64,000 bases of DNA from positions 88,273 to 152,272 of the forward strand of contig NZ_PXZL01000002.1 of assembly GCF_003013405.1 (NCBI RefSeq), given 5' to 3'. A program made the translations under genes and the position numbers. Shown here one piece after another: positions 1 to 7,731 of this stretch (within the stretch, counting starts at the first letter, position 1; each line of letters begins with the position of its first letter). Below the pieces are notes generated by a model. It searched no databases and was not told the DNA's origin. It saw only the letters and a program-made list of their open reading frames with translations. Source of the DNA: Brevibacillus formosus. GTDB lineage: Bacteria; Bacillota; Bacilli; Brevibacillales; Brevibacillaceae.

Positions 1-91
1 CGGATGACTTCCATTCACAGCCGGCAGGAAATAGCGGAAAACGCCTGGCATGTGGATTGATCTACGCAGGATAACGCTTCCCCCGAACAGG

Positions 92-123
92 AAAAGGGGG
101 CAACCCTCTAAGCTGCCCCCTCG
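92..123 (-). terminator. Terminator of mqnB-mqnD
   Basis: Seven-base-pair GC-rich stem (96-102 with 114-120) followed, on the minus strand, by a short T stretch. It lies just after the mqnD stop. The first 90 bases of the window hold no gene I can support. Confidence 0.7.
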
Positions 124-137
124 CATTATTGAATTAG

Positions 138-983
138 CTAGCGCCGTAATGTCGACAAATCAAATGCTGGTACAAGCCCTTCCTCGGCTGCACGACCGAG
201 CAACGCCTCGACAGCTGCATAACCATCGTTACCCAAATTTCTCGTAAACTCATTCACGTACAAGTTAATATGCGCTTGCGCTACCTCCAGAGATAACTCC
301 TGGGCATGGGACATGACATATTCTTGTGATGCGGTCGGATTCGCCCATGCATATTCCACAGAGGAGCGTGTCCAATTGGTCAGAGCCTCGATATCCATTG
401 ATTTTTTCGCGATGATGGCACCCAGCGGAATCGGCAAATTGGTATCAGACTCCCACCAGTTGCCCAAGTCAGTCATAAGCGACAGCCCGTAGTTTTGATA
501 CGTGAAACGCGCTTCGTGGATCACGAGTCCTGCATCGATCTTGCCGTCACGTACAGCAGGCATAATCTCATGAAACGGCATGACGACGATCTCCCCTACA
601 CCACCTGGGACATTTTGTGCAGCCCAGAGCCGGAACAGTAAATAAGCTGTGGAGCGCTCACTCGGAACGGCTACACGTTTGTTGGACAGGCGTGCTGGAT
701 CGTTCGCACTCTCGCCAGGATTTCCTTGGGTCAAAACGAGTGGCCCGCATCCTCTGCCCAGTGCACCACCGCAAGGGAGCAACGAGTAGTTGTCCATCAC
801 CCAAGGCAATGCCGCATAGGAGATTTTCATTACTTCAGGGCCTTCTCCCTGTGCAGCAAGCGTATTCGTGATATCAATATCTGCGTACATAATATCGAGC
901 TTTGGCGCTCCCGGAATCAAATCATGTGCCCAGGCATGAAAAACAAAAGTGTCATTCGGACATGGTGAAAACGCAATTTTCAT
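138..983 (-). CDS. mqnD: 1,4-dihydroxy-6-naphthoate synthase MqnD
   Basis: About 281 residues. MqnD converts cyclic dehypoxanthine futalosine to 1,4-dihydroxy-6-naphthoate in the futalosine route to menaquinone. The protein opens with the family motif FSPCPNDTFVFHAW and continues with a periplasmic-binding-protein-like fold (GGALGRGCGPLVL, later AGLVIHEARFTYQ). I chose the ATG at 983 because it overlaps the mqnB stop as ATGA and starts the family motif at residue 4; the 22-residue upstream extension is not family-like. It forms a two-gene operon with mqnB, ending in the hairpin at 92-123. Confidence 0.93.
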   Translation of the reverse strand: MKIAFSPCPNDTFVFHAWAHDLIPGAPKLDIMYADIDITNTLAAQGEGPEVMKISYAALPWVMDNYSLLPCGGALGRGCGPLVLTQGNPGESANDPARLSNKRVAVPSERSTAYLLFRLWAAQNVPGGVGEIVVMPFHEIMPAVRDGKIDAGLVIHEARFTYQNYGLSLMTDLGNWWESDTNLPIPLGAIIAKKSMDIEALTNWTRSSVEYAWANPTASQEYVMSHAQELSLEVAQAHINLYVNEFTRNLGNDGYAAVEALLGRAAEEGLVPAFDLSTLRR

Positions 984-1642
984 GATAATACCTCCCGTAA
1001 TACAGAGCTTCCCTTTTCCAGAGATTCCAACGCATCTTTTATCCGCCAAGCGGATTTATCCCGCGGTCCAATTGCATTCGATACCGTGCGAATTTCCAGA
1101 ACAGGTCGTCTGGCAGCCTGGGCAGCAGTCGCAACACCATACCCCTCCATCGCTTCAGCTAGCGCATCTGGCATCCGCAGCGCCAAAGCCGCCGCTGTTT
1201 CCGCTGTTCCCGTCACGGTGGATAGTGTAAGGACGATGCCTTTTTTGGCAACGACCCCTGCCTCTTTCATCGAATGGGTCAGCTGTTCGACCAACTCCTG
1301 ATCAACACTTACTCTCGCTGATCCAAATCCCAGCTCGTCCACACTGCAAAAGCCCTCAGGCGTTTCTGCACCCAAATCCGCACAAACAATCTCCGTTGCG
1401 ACAACCAGTGACCCAATCTCTGCTTGTCCCACGAATCCACCGCATATTCCTGCACAAATGACCAGATCGTAGTCCGCGCATGCAAGCGCTCTGGCTGTAC
1501 TCGCTGCGGCTGCGGCTGGTCCTACTCCTCCTGCGATAACTGTGAAACGCTCATCCCCTTGAATGCCGCGAATCACTGCATCCCGTTCCGCGTCAACGGA
1601 GGTCACGACCAGAATGCTTCTATATTGTTGTGACAAAATCAT
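980..1642 (-). CDS. mqnB: Futalosine hydrolase MqnB
   Basis: About 220 residues. A nucleoside-phosphorylase-superfamily hydrolase that removes hypoxanthine from futalosine, upstream of MqnC and MqnD in menaquinone synthesis. Visible motifs are the N-terminal ILVVTSVDAERDAV, the glycine-rich AGGVGPAAAAAST, and the nucleosidase signature around DALAEAMEGYGVATAA, which carries the Met-Glu-x-Tyr substrate-binding element. An AAAGGAG site sits 8 bases before the ATG. It is the first gene of the mqnB-mqnD operon, with a four-base overlap. Confidence 0.92.
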   Translation of the reverse strand: MILSQQYRSILVVTSVDAERDAVIRGIQGDERFTVIAGGVGPAAAAASTARALACADYDLVICAGICGGFVGQAEIGSLVVATEIVCADLGAETPEGFCSVDELGFGSARVSVDQELVEQLTHSMKEAGVVAKKGIVLTLSTVTGTAETAAALALRMPDALAEAMEGYGVATAAQAARRPVLEIRTVSNAIGPRDKSAWRIKDALESLEKGSSVLREVLS

Positions 1643-1791
1643 TTGCCCTGGCTCCTTTCAACCGCTTTCCACCTTCCACGTTATCGCTACTTTTCGTCTG
1701 TGTAAAGCCGTTTAAAGAGTTTGTCAAAAGACAGGGAAATTATTACAATAAAACCTGCTGTGCATTTTCGTTAGATAAGAGGTGACCGATC

Positions 1792-2577
1792 ATGCTTCAC
1801 CCACCGAATCCGAACACCCATCCTGACTGGCTCGCCCCCCACTCTTTAGCCTGGTACACTCAGTTGGGCAAAATGACTGGTGAATACGTATACCCGTGGC
1901 GCTCTACCGTTACAGAACCGAATGGCGAGTCGCTTTTTATGGAGGAAATTCGTCGCATGGTTCCGAATCAATCTGTTCTCGACATCGGTTGCGGGCACGG
2001 CGCATTCACACTGGACTGGAGCCGTTCTGCCAAAGAAATCGTCGGCTTGGATGTGACAGAAAACTTTGTGCAAAAGGCCCGTACGCAAACACCCGAAAAC
2101 GTCTCCTTCGTTGTCACCAATACAAAATATACCCTCCCCTTCCATGACGATACGTTCGATTGCGCTTACAATCGCAAGGGACCTACCTCCGCTTATCCAG
2201 ATATAGGACGCGTCGTCAAAAGAGGAGGCTCATTCATCGGATTACATCCGGGCGATCAGTTGTCCGCCGAATTATTCGAATGGTTTCCTCATTTATTTGG
2301 TCCACGTCCAGCTGACACTCCTATCCTAAAACATTTGCAGGAGAGACTCAGACAAGCTGCTTTCCAGCGAGTAGATATTCAGACGGTGATCGCCACCGAG
2401 TATTTTCAGACTCCACTTGATGTCATCCGCATGCGTTGCTTCGGGCAAAATCCCACTATTCTCACATCCGCCATCGAACAACACATGGAGAGTGTTATGC
2501 CGATTTTTGACCACTATGCGACTTCTGACGGTCTGCCCACTACACATATGTATTACCTCGTTCGTGCGATTGTTTGA
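1792..2577 (+). CDS. Class I SAM-dependent methyltransferase
   Basis: 261 residues. Motif I for S-adenosylmethionine binding is clear (VLDIGCGHGAFT, about residues 63-74), followed by the acidic residue of motif II in IVGLDVTENF. A methyltransferase-11-type domain fills residues 50-150. The substrate cannot be read from the sequence. The start has an AAGAGGTGA site at good spacing. It stands alone between two convergent or divergent genes. The C-terminal part (RLRQAAFQRVDIQ) is similar to small-molecule methyltransferases. Confidence 0.8.
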   Translation: MLHPPNPNTHPDWLAPHSLAWYTQLGKMTGEYVYPWRSTVTEPNGESLFMEEIRRMVPNQSVLDIGCGHGAFTLDWSRSAKEIVGLDVTENFVQKARTQTPENVSFVVTNTKYTLPFHDDTFDCAYNRKGPTSAYPDIGRVVKRGGSFIGLHPGDQLSAELFEWFPHLFGPRPADTPILKHLQERLRQAAFQRVDIQTVIATEYFQTPLDVIRMRCFGQNPTILTSAIEQHMESVMPIFDHYATSDGLPTTHMYYLVRAIV

Positions 2578-2587
2578 TTCATCCTAT

Positions 2588-2622
2588 TAAAAAAACCTCC
2601 GGCCGCATTTGGCCAGAGGTCG
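2588..2622 (-). terminator. Terminator of the VOC gene
   Basis: Ten-base-pair stem with one mismatch (2595-2604 with 2611-2620), followed by a T run on the minus strand. It also lies 3' of the methyltransferase and may act on both strands. Confidence 0.75.
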
Positions 2623-2631
2623 TCACTACTC

Positions 2632-2994
2632 TTATCCTTTTAGCAAATAGCTGTTGCCGTCTTCATCCTGAAAAGTCGCATAGGTCCCCCACTGCATCTT
2701 GTTCAGTTCTCCTTGAAAAACAACACCGTTCGCGCGCATCGTTTCGTACGTTTGTTCAATTTCTGTACATTCAAAAACGATCGAGGCTTTTTGTTCCTGC
2801 CAGTTGCTCATCATACTTTTCGGATAGAGTACCAAAGCAGTCTGGGCACCTGCTGGTCCTACCTCCAGCCAACTGCTGTTTGGTCCCATCGGGTGCTCTT
2901 GCTTGACTTCAAATCCAACCTTTTCTGTCCAGAACACTTTTGCGCGTTGCTGATCTTCTACGTAGACAGCTACGGTTGCCATTTTGGTAATCAT
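2632..2994 (-). CDS. VOC (glyoxalase/bleomycin-resistance) family protein
   Basis: 120 residues, a single vicinal-oxygen-chelate domain with the usual beta-alpha-beta-beta-beta pattern: TVAVYVEDQQRAKVFWTEKVGFEV at the start and a final FQDEDGNSYLL strand. Members bind a metal and act on glyoxal adducts, fosfomycin, antibiotics or other substrates. The specific substrate is unknown here. The ATG follows a strong AAGGAGG site. It is monocistronic. Confidence 0.85.
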   Translation of the reverse strand: MITKMATVAVYVEDQQRAKVFWTEKVGFEVKQEHPMGPNSSWLEVGPAGAQTALVLYPKSMMSNWQEQKASIVFECTEIEQTYETMRANGVVFQGELNKMQWGTYATFQDEDGNSYLLKG

Positions 2995-3199
2995 AATATC
3001 CTCCTTGCTAGCTCGAACCTTATCCTCCTATTGTAACCGAAAAAAAGTTAACTTATCGCTATTAACAAACCCAAATGTTTACAATGGTTGCGTGTAATTT
3101 TATATTTAATTACGAAATGTAAGAAACAAAACATTGAATAAGCTTCTCCCTTTCAATGCATCATGTTAGTGTAAAAACAAGTTGCAGGAGGAATGCAGA

Positions 3200-3799
3200 G
3201 TGAGTAAGGATTTTATTGCAGCCGTAAAAGACAGACGAACGTACTACGGGATCAGCAAGGAAAATGTAGTATCTGATGAGCGTATTAAAGAAATCGTGCA
3301 GGAAGCAGTAAAGTACACACCATCCGCATTCAACTCCCAAAGCGCTCGCGTTGTTGTCCTCTTGGGTGCGGAGCACGATAAGCTGTGGAACATTACCAAA
3401 GAAACGCTGCGTAAAATCGTTCCCGCTGAAAATTTCGGAGCCACCGAAGAAAAAATGAACTCGTTCGGTAGCGGCTACGGCACTGTTCTTTTCTTTGAAA
3501 ACCAAAGCGTCGTCCAAAACCTCATGCAGCAATTCGAAGCCTACAAAGATAATTTCCCGATTTGGTCCGAGCAATCTTCTGGAATGCTTCAGTATGTTGT
3601 GTGGACTGCATTGGAAATCGAGGGCTTCGGTGCTTCCTTGCAGCATTACAATCCACTCATCGATGAAGAAGTCCAACAAACGTGGAAAATCCCTAGCGAA
3701 TGGAAGCTGCGAGCACAGATGCCTTTTGGCAAACCAACCGCTCAACCAGGTGAAAAACAATTCCAGCCGTTGGATGAGAGAGTGAAGTTCTTTTCCTAA
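3200..3799 (+). CDS. Nitroreductase family protein (FMN-dependent)
   Basis: 199 residues. The N-terminal FMN-contact motif (KDRRTYYGIS), the conserved TPSAFNSQSARVVVL segment and the C-terminal FGKP motif (MPFGKPTAQP) mark the oxygen-insensitive nitroreductase family close to Bacillus YodC/HBN1 types. These use NAD(P)H and FMN to reduce quinones or nitro compounds. I take the GTG at 3200, because the AGGAGG site (3187-3192) precedes it; an upstream TTG at 3182 would place the ribosome binding site inside the gene. Confidence 0.88.
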   Translation: MSKDFIAAVKDRRTYYGISKENVVSDERIKEIVQEAVKYTPSAFNSQSARVVVLLGAEHDKLWNITKETLRKIVPAENFGATEEKMNSFGSGYGTVLFFENQSVVQNLMQQFEAYKDNFPIWSEQSSGMLQYVVWTALEIEGFGASLQHYNPLIDEEVQQTWKIPSEWKLRAQMPFGKPTAQPGEKQFQPLDERVKFFS

Positions 3800-3825
3800 G
3801 TAACATTTTATTGAATGTTTATAAT

Positions 3826-3861
3826 GGACGGCTCGGAATTTCATTTTTGGGCCGTCCTTTC
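3826..3861 (+). terminator. Terminator after the nitroreductase gene
   Basis: Stem GGACGGC/GCCGTCC (3826-3832 with 3851-3857), loop of 18 bases, then a short T run. A typical though weak intrinsic terminator. Confidence 0.65.
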
Positions 3862-3874
3862 ACTTATTGAGCGA

Positions 3875-3903
3875 TTGCTTTCCTCTTTGGTCTGTGATAA
3901 TAT
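3875..3903 (+). promoter_or_regulatory. Candidate promoter P1 of the cold-shock gene
   Basis: TTGCTT, 17 bases, TAATAT is a good sigma-A pattern. It would give a 5' untranslated leader of about 140 bases containing the long hairpin at 3935-3988, as in other long-leader cold-shock mRNAs. Confidence 0.5.
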
Positions 3904-3934
3904 TACCTTAAACAAAAGATTCTTATTTAAAGCG

Positions 3935-3988
3935 TTCACATATTGTAAAGGGTTTACATTTATGTTTGAACCTTTTACAATGTGTGAA
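3935..3988 (+). promoter_or_regulatory. 20-bp inverted repeat overlapping candidate promoter P2, upstream of csp
   Basis: Arms 3935-3954 and 3969-3988 pair over 20 positions: 18 Watson-Crick pairs and two that are G-U in RNA. Within it lies a second sigma-A-like promoter, TTTACA (3953-3958), 17 bases, TACAAT (3976-3981). The element is therefore either an operator dyad covering a promoter or, if transcription starts at P1, a strong leader hairpin. Confidence 0.6.
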
Positions 3989-4048
3989 TTTTATTTTATC
4001 CATAAATAAAAGTTACATATTCATTTTATTTTGTTGGAGGTAACACCC

Positions 4049-4249
4049 ATGCAAACAGGTACAGTTAAATGGTTCAACGCAGAAAAAGGTTATGGCTTCA
4101 TCGCAGTTGAAGGCGGAAACGATGTATTCGTTCACTTCAGCGCAATCCAAGGCGAAGGTTTCAAAACCCTCGAAGAAGGCCAACGCGTTGAATTCAACGT
4201 GGTTGAAGGCAACCGTGGACCACAAGCTGAGAACGTAGTAAAACTGTAA
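4049..4249 (+). CDS. Cold-shock protein (CspA/CspB family)
   Basis: 66 residues, the usual length. A single cold-shock domain that binds single-stranded nucleic acid: RNP1 is [10 protein letters not shown] and RNP2 is VFVHFSAI. The protein acts as an RNA chaperone and transcription antiterminator in the cytoplasm. The ATG at 4049 is preceded by TTGGAGG. It stands alone, between the unusual inverted repeat upstream and a strong terminator downstream. Confidence 0.95.
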   Translation: MQTGTVKWFNAEKGYGFIAVEGGNDVFVHFSAIQGEGFKTLEEGQRVEFNVVEGNRGPQAENVVKL

Positions 4250-4261
4250 ATTACACATAAA

Positions 4262-4297
4262 GCTGCCCTTGCGAATAACAAGGGCGGCTTTTTTTTC
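4262..4297 (+). terminator. Terminator of the cold-shock gene
   Basis: Stem GCTGCCCTTG/CAAGGGCGGC (4262-4271 with 4279-4288) followed by eight or more T residues. Confidence 0.9.
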
Positions 4298-4390
4298 CAG
4301 TCCTTTTTCCTCACATATTTCGTTCTTTGTTCCTAAAGGGCAGTTGACATTAGCCATGCCTCCCCATATAATCTCTTTATAATGCAGAGT

Positions 4391-4406
4391 AAAGCAACGG
4401 CGCTTT
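4391..4406 (+). promoter_or_regulatory. ANTAR-type hairpin 1 in the eutH leader
   Basis: Five-base-pair stem AAAGC/GCTTT closing a six-base loop AACGGC. The loop has A at position 1 and G at position 4, the features recognised by ANTAR-domain antiterminators such as EutV. The sequence agrees with the published EutV motif AGCAANGRRGCUY at all but one position. Confidence 0.55.
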
Positions 4407-4537
4407 CTAGCATAAAATATTCAGAATGTACACAATGGAATAAACGTGACAAGTATTTTCCGTTTATTTTTAGCAAGCTATGAAAGCGGTTCCAGCTGGC
4501 TGTTATTGCCATTACCTGTAAACAAGTTCATACAAAG

Positions 4538-4599
4538 TAAGCAAAGGCGCTTAGGGTATATCTCATTCATTCAGGAGATCCTAAGTGCTTTTATTGTTT
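4538..4599 (+). promoter_or_regulatory. ANTAR-type hairpin 2 overlapping a terminator before eutH
   Basis: A second copy of the motif: stem TAAGC/GCTTA (4538-4553) with loop AAAGGC, again A1 and G4. Its 3' half is also the left arm of an intrinsic terminator (4547-4555 with 4580-4588, inner stem 4560-4564 with 4575-4579) followed by a T-rich run. The two folds are mutually exclusive, which is the arrangement expected for antitermination of eutH. Confidence 0.6.
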
Positions 4600-4624
4600 A
4601 CATCCGCAAAAAGGTGGGATATCC

Positions 4625-5896
4625 ATGGAGCACATTGGAAGCGTCATTATTTACATCATCATGTTATGTGCAGTAATTGGTGCCATTGCCGCGATTCGCA
4701 ACAGCGATGAGGGTCTCGGTAAGGAGTTCATGGAAGGGATTCACTCAACAGGTTACATCTTCGTTCCTGCTGCCGGTATTATGGCGTCCCTCCCGTACAT
4801 CTCTTGGTTCGTAGAAAAAGCGGTATCACCCATCTTCAACAAAATTGGAGCAGATCCTGCGATTGCGGCAACTGCGATTCTCGCATCTGACATGGGTGGC
4901 TATCAGTTGGCTAACCTCCTGAAAACCTCCACGGAAGGTTGGGTTATGGCGATGATCGTCGGTCTGATGGCCGGTGCTACGATCGTGTTCTCCATCCCAA
5001 TGGGACTTGCTATGTTGGACAAGCGCGACCATAAATACATGGCGCTTGGCGTAATGTCCGGTATTTTGACAGTTCCGATTGGTGCTTTTATCTCCAGCGC
5101 TATTCTTGTTTTGACAAATGCAGAGGTTCGCAATGAAATCTCGACGAACGCTGAATCGACTTATGCCTTTGCTATTGGCTTCGGACAGGTACTTCTGAAC
5201 CTTTCACCGATTTTGTTCTTTGTATTAGCGATTGCTGCTGGTCTGCGCTTCCTGCCAGACCTGATGATTCGTGCCTTTATGATCTTCGGAAAAACGATGG
5301 ACGCTGGTATCAAGCTCGTACTCGTTTTCTCGATCGTGCAACACTTTACTGGCATCTTTACAAAAATTTTCGGAGCTTGGGGCTTCGATCCGATTATCGC
5401 CGATCCAACCGACCAATACCGTGCGTTGGAGACCGCTGGTTACATCGGTATCATGCTCGCAGGTGCGTTCCCAATGGTTTACATGCTGCGTAAATATGCA
5501 GCGAAGCCACTCGAAGTATTGGGTAATAAGCTGGGCATGAGCCCTTCTGGTAGTGCAGGCTTGCTCGCAACGAGCGCGAACATCCTGGCGATGTTCCGTC
5601 TCATTCGTTCCATGCCGCCAAAAGACAAGGTTATCAACATTTCCTTCGGGGTTTGTTCCGCTTTCTTGCTAGGTGACCACTTGTCCTTCTCGGCAAACTT
5701 CCAACCAAACATTATCTTGCCGGTCATGCTCGGTAAATTGGGCGCAGGTATTATCGGGATTGCTTTTGCTTACTGGCTGTCCGTACCGAAAGCCCTTGAA
5801 CTGGAAAAACAAGATCGTGCTGCGGGAATTATCGGTCCAGATGAGTACTTGGATAATCACAACGCTCAGGCTGAAGTTGCAGCAACCAAACAATAA
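4625..5896 (+). CDS. eutH: Ethanolamine permease EutH
   Basis: 423 residues with about ten membrane segments. It matches EutH from enterics along its whole length: SDMGGYQLA, the VFSIPMGLAMLDKRDHKYMALGV region, and KVINISFGVCSAFLLGDH. EutH brings ethanolamine into the cell. No other eut genes (lyase, microcompartment shell) are in the window, so this is a stand-alone permease, perhaps serving nitrogen or lipid-headgroup salvage. The ATG at 4625 follows an AAGGTGGGA site. Expression is probably controlled by antitermination in the leader at 4391-4599. Confidence 0.88.
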   Translation: MEHIGSVIIYIIMLCAVIGAIAAIRNSDEGLGKEFMEGIHSTGYIFVPAAGIMASLPYISWFVEKAVSPIFNKIGADPAIAATAILASDMGGYQLANLLKTSTEGWVMAMIVGLMAGATIVFSIPMGLAMLDKRDHKYMALGVMSGILTVPIGAFISSAILVLTNAEVRNEISTNAESTYAFAIGFGQVLLNLSPILFFVLAIAAGLRFLPDLMIRAFMIFGKTMDAGIKLVLVFSIVQHFTGIFTKIFGAWGFDPIIADPTDQYRALETAGYIGIMLAGAFPMVYMLRKYAAKPLEVLGNKLGMSPSGSAGLLATSANILAMFRLIRSMPPKDKVINISFGVCSAFLLGDHLSFSANFQPNIILPVMLGKLGAGIIGIAFAYWLSVPKALELEKQDRAAGIIGPDEYLDNHNAQAEVAATKQ

Positions 5897-5901
5897 AAGC
5901 T

Positions 5902-5932
5902 AAAGAGCGGTCCTTCGTGGGCCGCTCTTTCC
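5902..5932. terminator. Bidirectional terminator between eutH and the DUF2625 gene
   Basis: Stem AAAGAGCGG/CCGCTCTTT (5902-5910 with 5922-5930) with a short loop and T runs on both strands, placed between two convergent genes. Confidence 0.85.
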
Positions 5933-5933
5933 T

Positions 5934-6578
5934 TTACACAGCTTTCTTGCTCATCTCCCAAATTTCCAATGCAGGTACCGGCTTTTTGAAGCACCCATCC
6001 ATCGTTAATTCACGAGCTTCTTTTGACCACAAAAAAGGATAGATTGCGAACATTTCATCGCCTTTTAGCTTGGAAACGTCCTTCTCCCAATCCTTCCAGA
6101 AAAATGTCTCGTAAAACGTATGGATATCCCCGGTCATTGCCCAGTGCAAAAAGTCAGTATAGCCAATTTCAAGATCCTCCCACGCAAGACTGTCCGGAGC
6201 GAAATACCATATACCGCCAACCGAATCCGGAAACATTCCACCATTGATCGCAAAGAACCCTCCTATGACATCGTCTGCTACCAGCAGCATCCCGTCCAAG
6301 CCACATTGCTGATTCAAAGAAGTGATGGAACGAGGTAAATGAGGATGGCCAGACCCTAGAATCCGTAGCCAGCCTTGGTGAATCAGAATCCCGCCAGTTT
6401 CAAAAGCGACAGCACCTAGAGTTGACCTCGTCGTCACTTGTAACTCAACAAGCTGTTTTTTCCCCTTCTCCTGTTCAGATGGAAGAAGGGTAATTTTGCG
6501 CTCTGATGCTGACTGCCATTTTGTTATTTCTTCCATCGCTGAATCCTTTTCGCAGTACAATTCCTCGAAGCTTTTCAT
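5934..6578 (-). CDS. DUF2625 family protein
   Basis: 214 residues. I recognise the DUF2625 family from TRSTLGAVAFETGGILI, WLRILGSGHPHLPRS, VADDVIGGFFAINGG and the C-terminal DEMFAIYPFLWSKEA. The biochemical role is unknown; the fold recalls the SMI1/KNR4-like immunity and housekeeping group, but that is only an impression. The ATG at 6578 has a GGAGG site six bases upstream, whereas the TTG at 6596 has none. Downstream of the YnfA gene (20 bases apart) and probably co-transcribed with it. Confidence 0.8.
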   Translation of the reverse strand: MKSFEELYCEKDSAMEEITKWQSASERKITLLPSEQEKGKKQLVELQVTTRSTLGAVAFETGGILIHQGWLRILGSGHPHLPRSITSLNQQCGLDGMLLVADDVIGGFFAINGGMFPDSVGGIWYFAPDSLAWEDLEIGYTDFLHWAMTGDIHTFYETFFWKDWEKDVSKLKGDEMFAIYPFLWSKEARELTMDGCFKKPVPALEIWEMSKKAV

Positions 6579-6597
6579 TTCAGCCTCCACTCCCAAG

Positions 6598-6924
6598 CTA
6601 TTGGCGCGGCGCCCATAAGATGACGCTCACTCCGACCAAACAGATGATAGCGCCCACCCAATCATACAAATCGGGTGTCTTTTTATCCACCAACCATCCC
6701 CAAAAAACCGCAAGAATGATAAAAACCCCTCCATAGGCGGCATATACCCGCCCAAAGGAAGGGAAGCTTTGAAGCGTAGGAATGATTCCGTACAATACCA
6801 GGATCAGTGCCCCGACGATACCGTACCAGTATGGCTTGGACTCCTTTAGCCACAGCCATACCAAATATCCCCCGCCGATTTCCGCCAATCCCGCCAAAAT
6901 AAACAATAGTATCGATGCTGTCAT
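6598..6924 (-). CDS. YnfA/UPF0060 family small membrane protein
   Basis: 108 residues with four predicted membrane helices, the standard size for UPF0060. Family hallmarks are [30 protein letters not shown] and the C-terminal [11 protein letters not shown]. The fold resembles small multidrug resistance transporters, but the function is not established. AAGAGGA precedes the ATG. It shares a direction with the DUF2625 gene downstream. Confidence 0.9.
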   Translation of the reverse strand: MTASILLFILAGLAEIGGGYLVWLWLKESKPYWYGIVGALILVLYGIIPTLQSFPSFGRVYAAYGGVFIILAVFWGWLVDKKTPDLYDWVGAIICLVGVSVILWAPRQ

Positions 6925-7007
6925 TCATGTCTCCTCTTTTCCTATCAAAACGAGTAAGCGCAAAGATCACGTCTATTGGCTCGCCATGACGGACGCATCC
7001 TCAAAAT

Positions 7008-7493
7008 CTATCCTTGCTGGGCAGCCTGTGGAGAGCAGCATAGATCTCCTTTGCCCGACTCAAGTGCAGATTTCAGGCTCCCCAGAACATGAGACCAAGC
7101 CGTTTCGTGCCAGCCCCGAGCCTTTTCCCACTCCTCTCCCTCTTTCCAACCGAAATGCTCGACCAATACTTGCGTTTTCCCCTCTGCTTCAGACAAGGTG
7201 ACAAGCACATAAGTCAAAGCATCCTCGTGATTCATAGTATCTGCGAATTCATCCGGTCCCTTCCATGTAAAGCCCAGGCGCTCCTTCGGTTCAAAATGGG
7301 TAATGATGCAACCTTTCGTCCCCATCTGGTCGCGATTGGCTGGATGGAAGTACAATTCGTACGCTCCGCCCAGGTACGGCTCAATCGTTGCATCAGGCGC
7401 AAACCATTGAACAAGCCGTTCCTTTCGTGTCCATGCCCACCAAACCAGCTCTATAGATGATGATACTTCTATCTCCGCTTTCAAGAAACCCAT
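7008..7493 (-). CDS. SRPBCC (AHSA1-like) domain protein
   Basis: 161 residues. A START-like cavity fold of the Activator of Hsp90 ATPase homologue type: N-terminal EIEVSSSIELVWWAWTRKERLVQWF, then strands and the long C-terminal helix beginning at GWHETAWSHVLGSLKSALE. Such proteins bind hydrophobic ligands; the ligand is unknown. The ATG at 7493 has a GGGGGGA site, so the five-residue upstream extension is not used. It is about 80 bases upstream of the YnfA gene and may head that transcript. Confidence 0.82.
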   Translation of the reverse strand: MGFLKAEIEVSSSIELVWWAWTRKERLVQWFAPDATIEPYLGGAYELYFHPANRDQMGTKGCIITHFEPKERLGFTWKGPDEFADTMNHEDALTYVLVTLSEAEGKTQVLVEHFGWKEGEEWEKARGWHETAWSHVLGSLKSALESGKGDLCCSPQAAQQG

Positions 7494-7682
7494 GGAATAT
7501 CCCCCCAACTATTTTCCTAACAGTTTGAAAATAGCAATTTCTGTATAACCAGTCAATACAGATCACTCACTTCAACATTCACGCCCGAACGAGATTTCAA
7601 GCGTATTAATGAGTCTGAACAAGTCTGAATGGAATATTTTTTACTAAAAAGTGCAATTATGCAGTAATCGCATAAGAATGAA

Positions 7683-7691
7683 TGCTATAAT
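7683..7691 (+). promoter_or_regulatory. Extended -10 promoter of the yitT-type gene
   Basis: TGCTATAAT is a perfect extended -10 element (TGnTATAAT) about 40 bases before the start codon; no good -35 is seen, which is usual for extended -10 promoters. Confidence 0.55.
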
Positions 7692-7731
7692 AGCTAAGTA
7701 AGTAAAAAATTTCACAATGGGGAGAGGAACG

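Noticed and set aside
3161..3844. Minus-strand open frame of 227 codons opposite the nitroreductase gene
   Set aside because: The plus-strand protein has full nitroreductase motifs and a ribosome binding site; the opposite frame is a shadow.
4446..4676. 76-codon plus-strand frame before eutH
   Set aside because: It runs through the terminator-antiterminator hairpin and overlaps the eutH start; no ribosome binding site.
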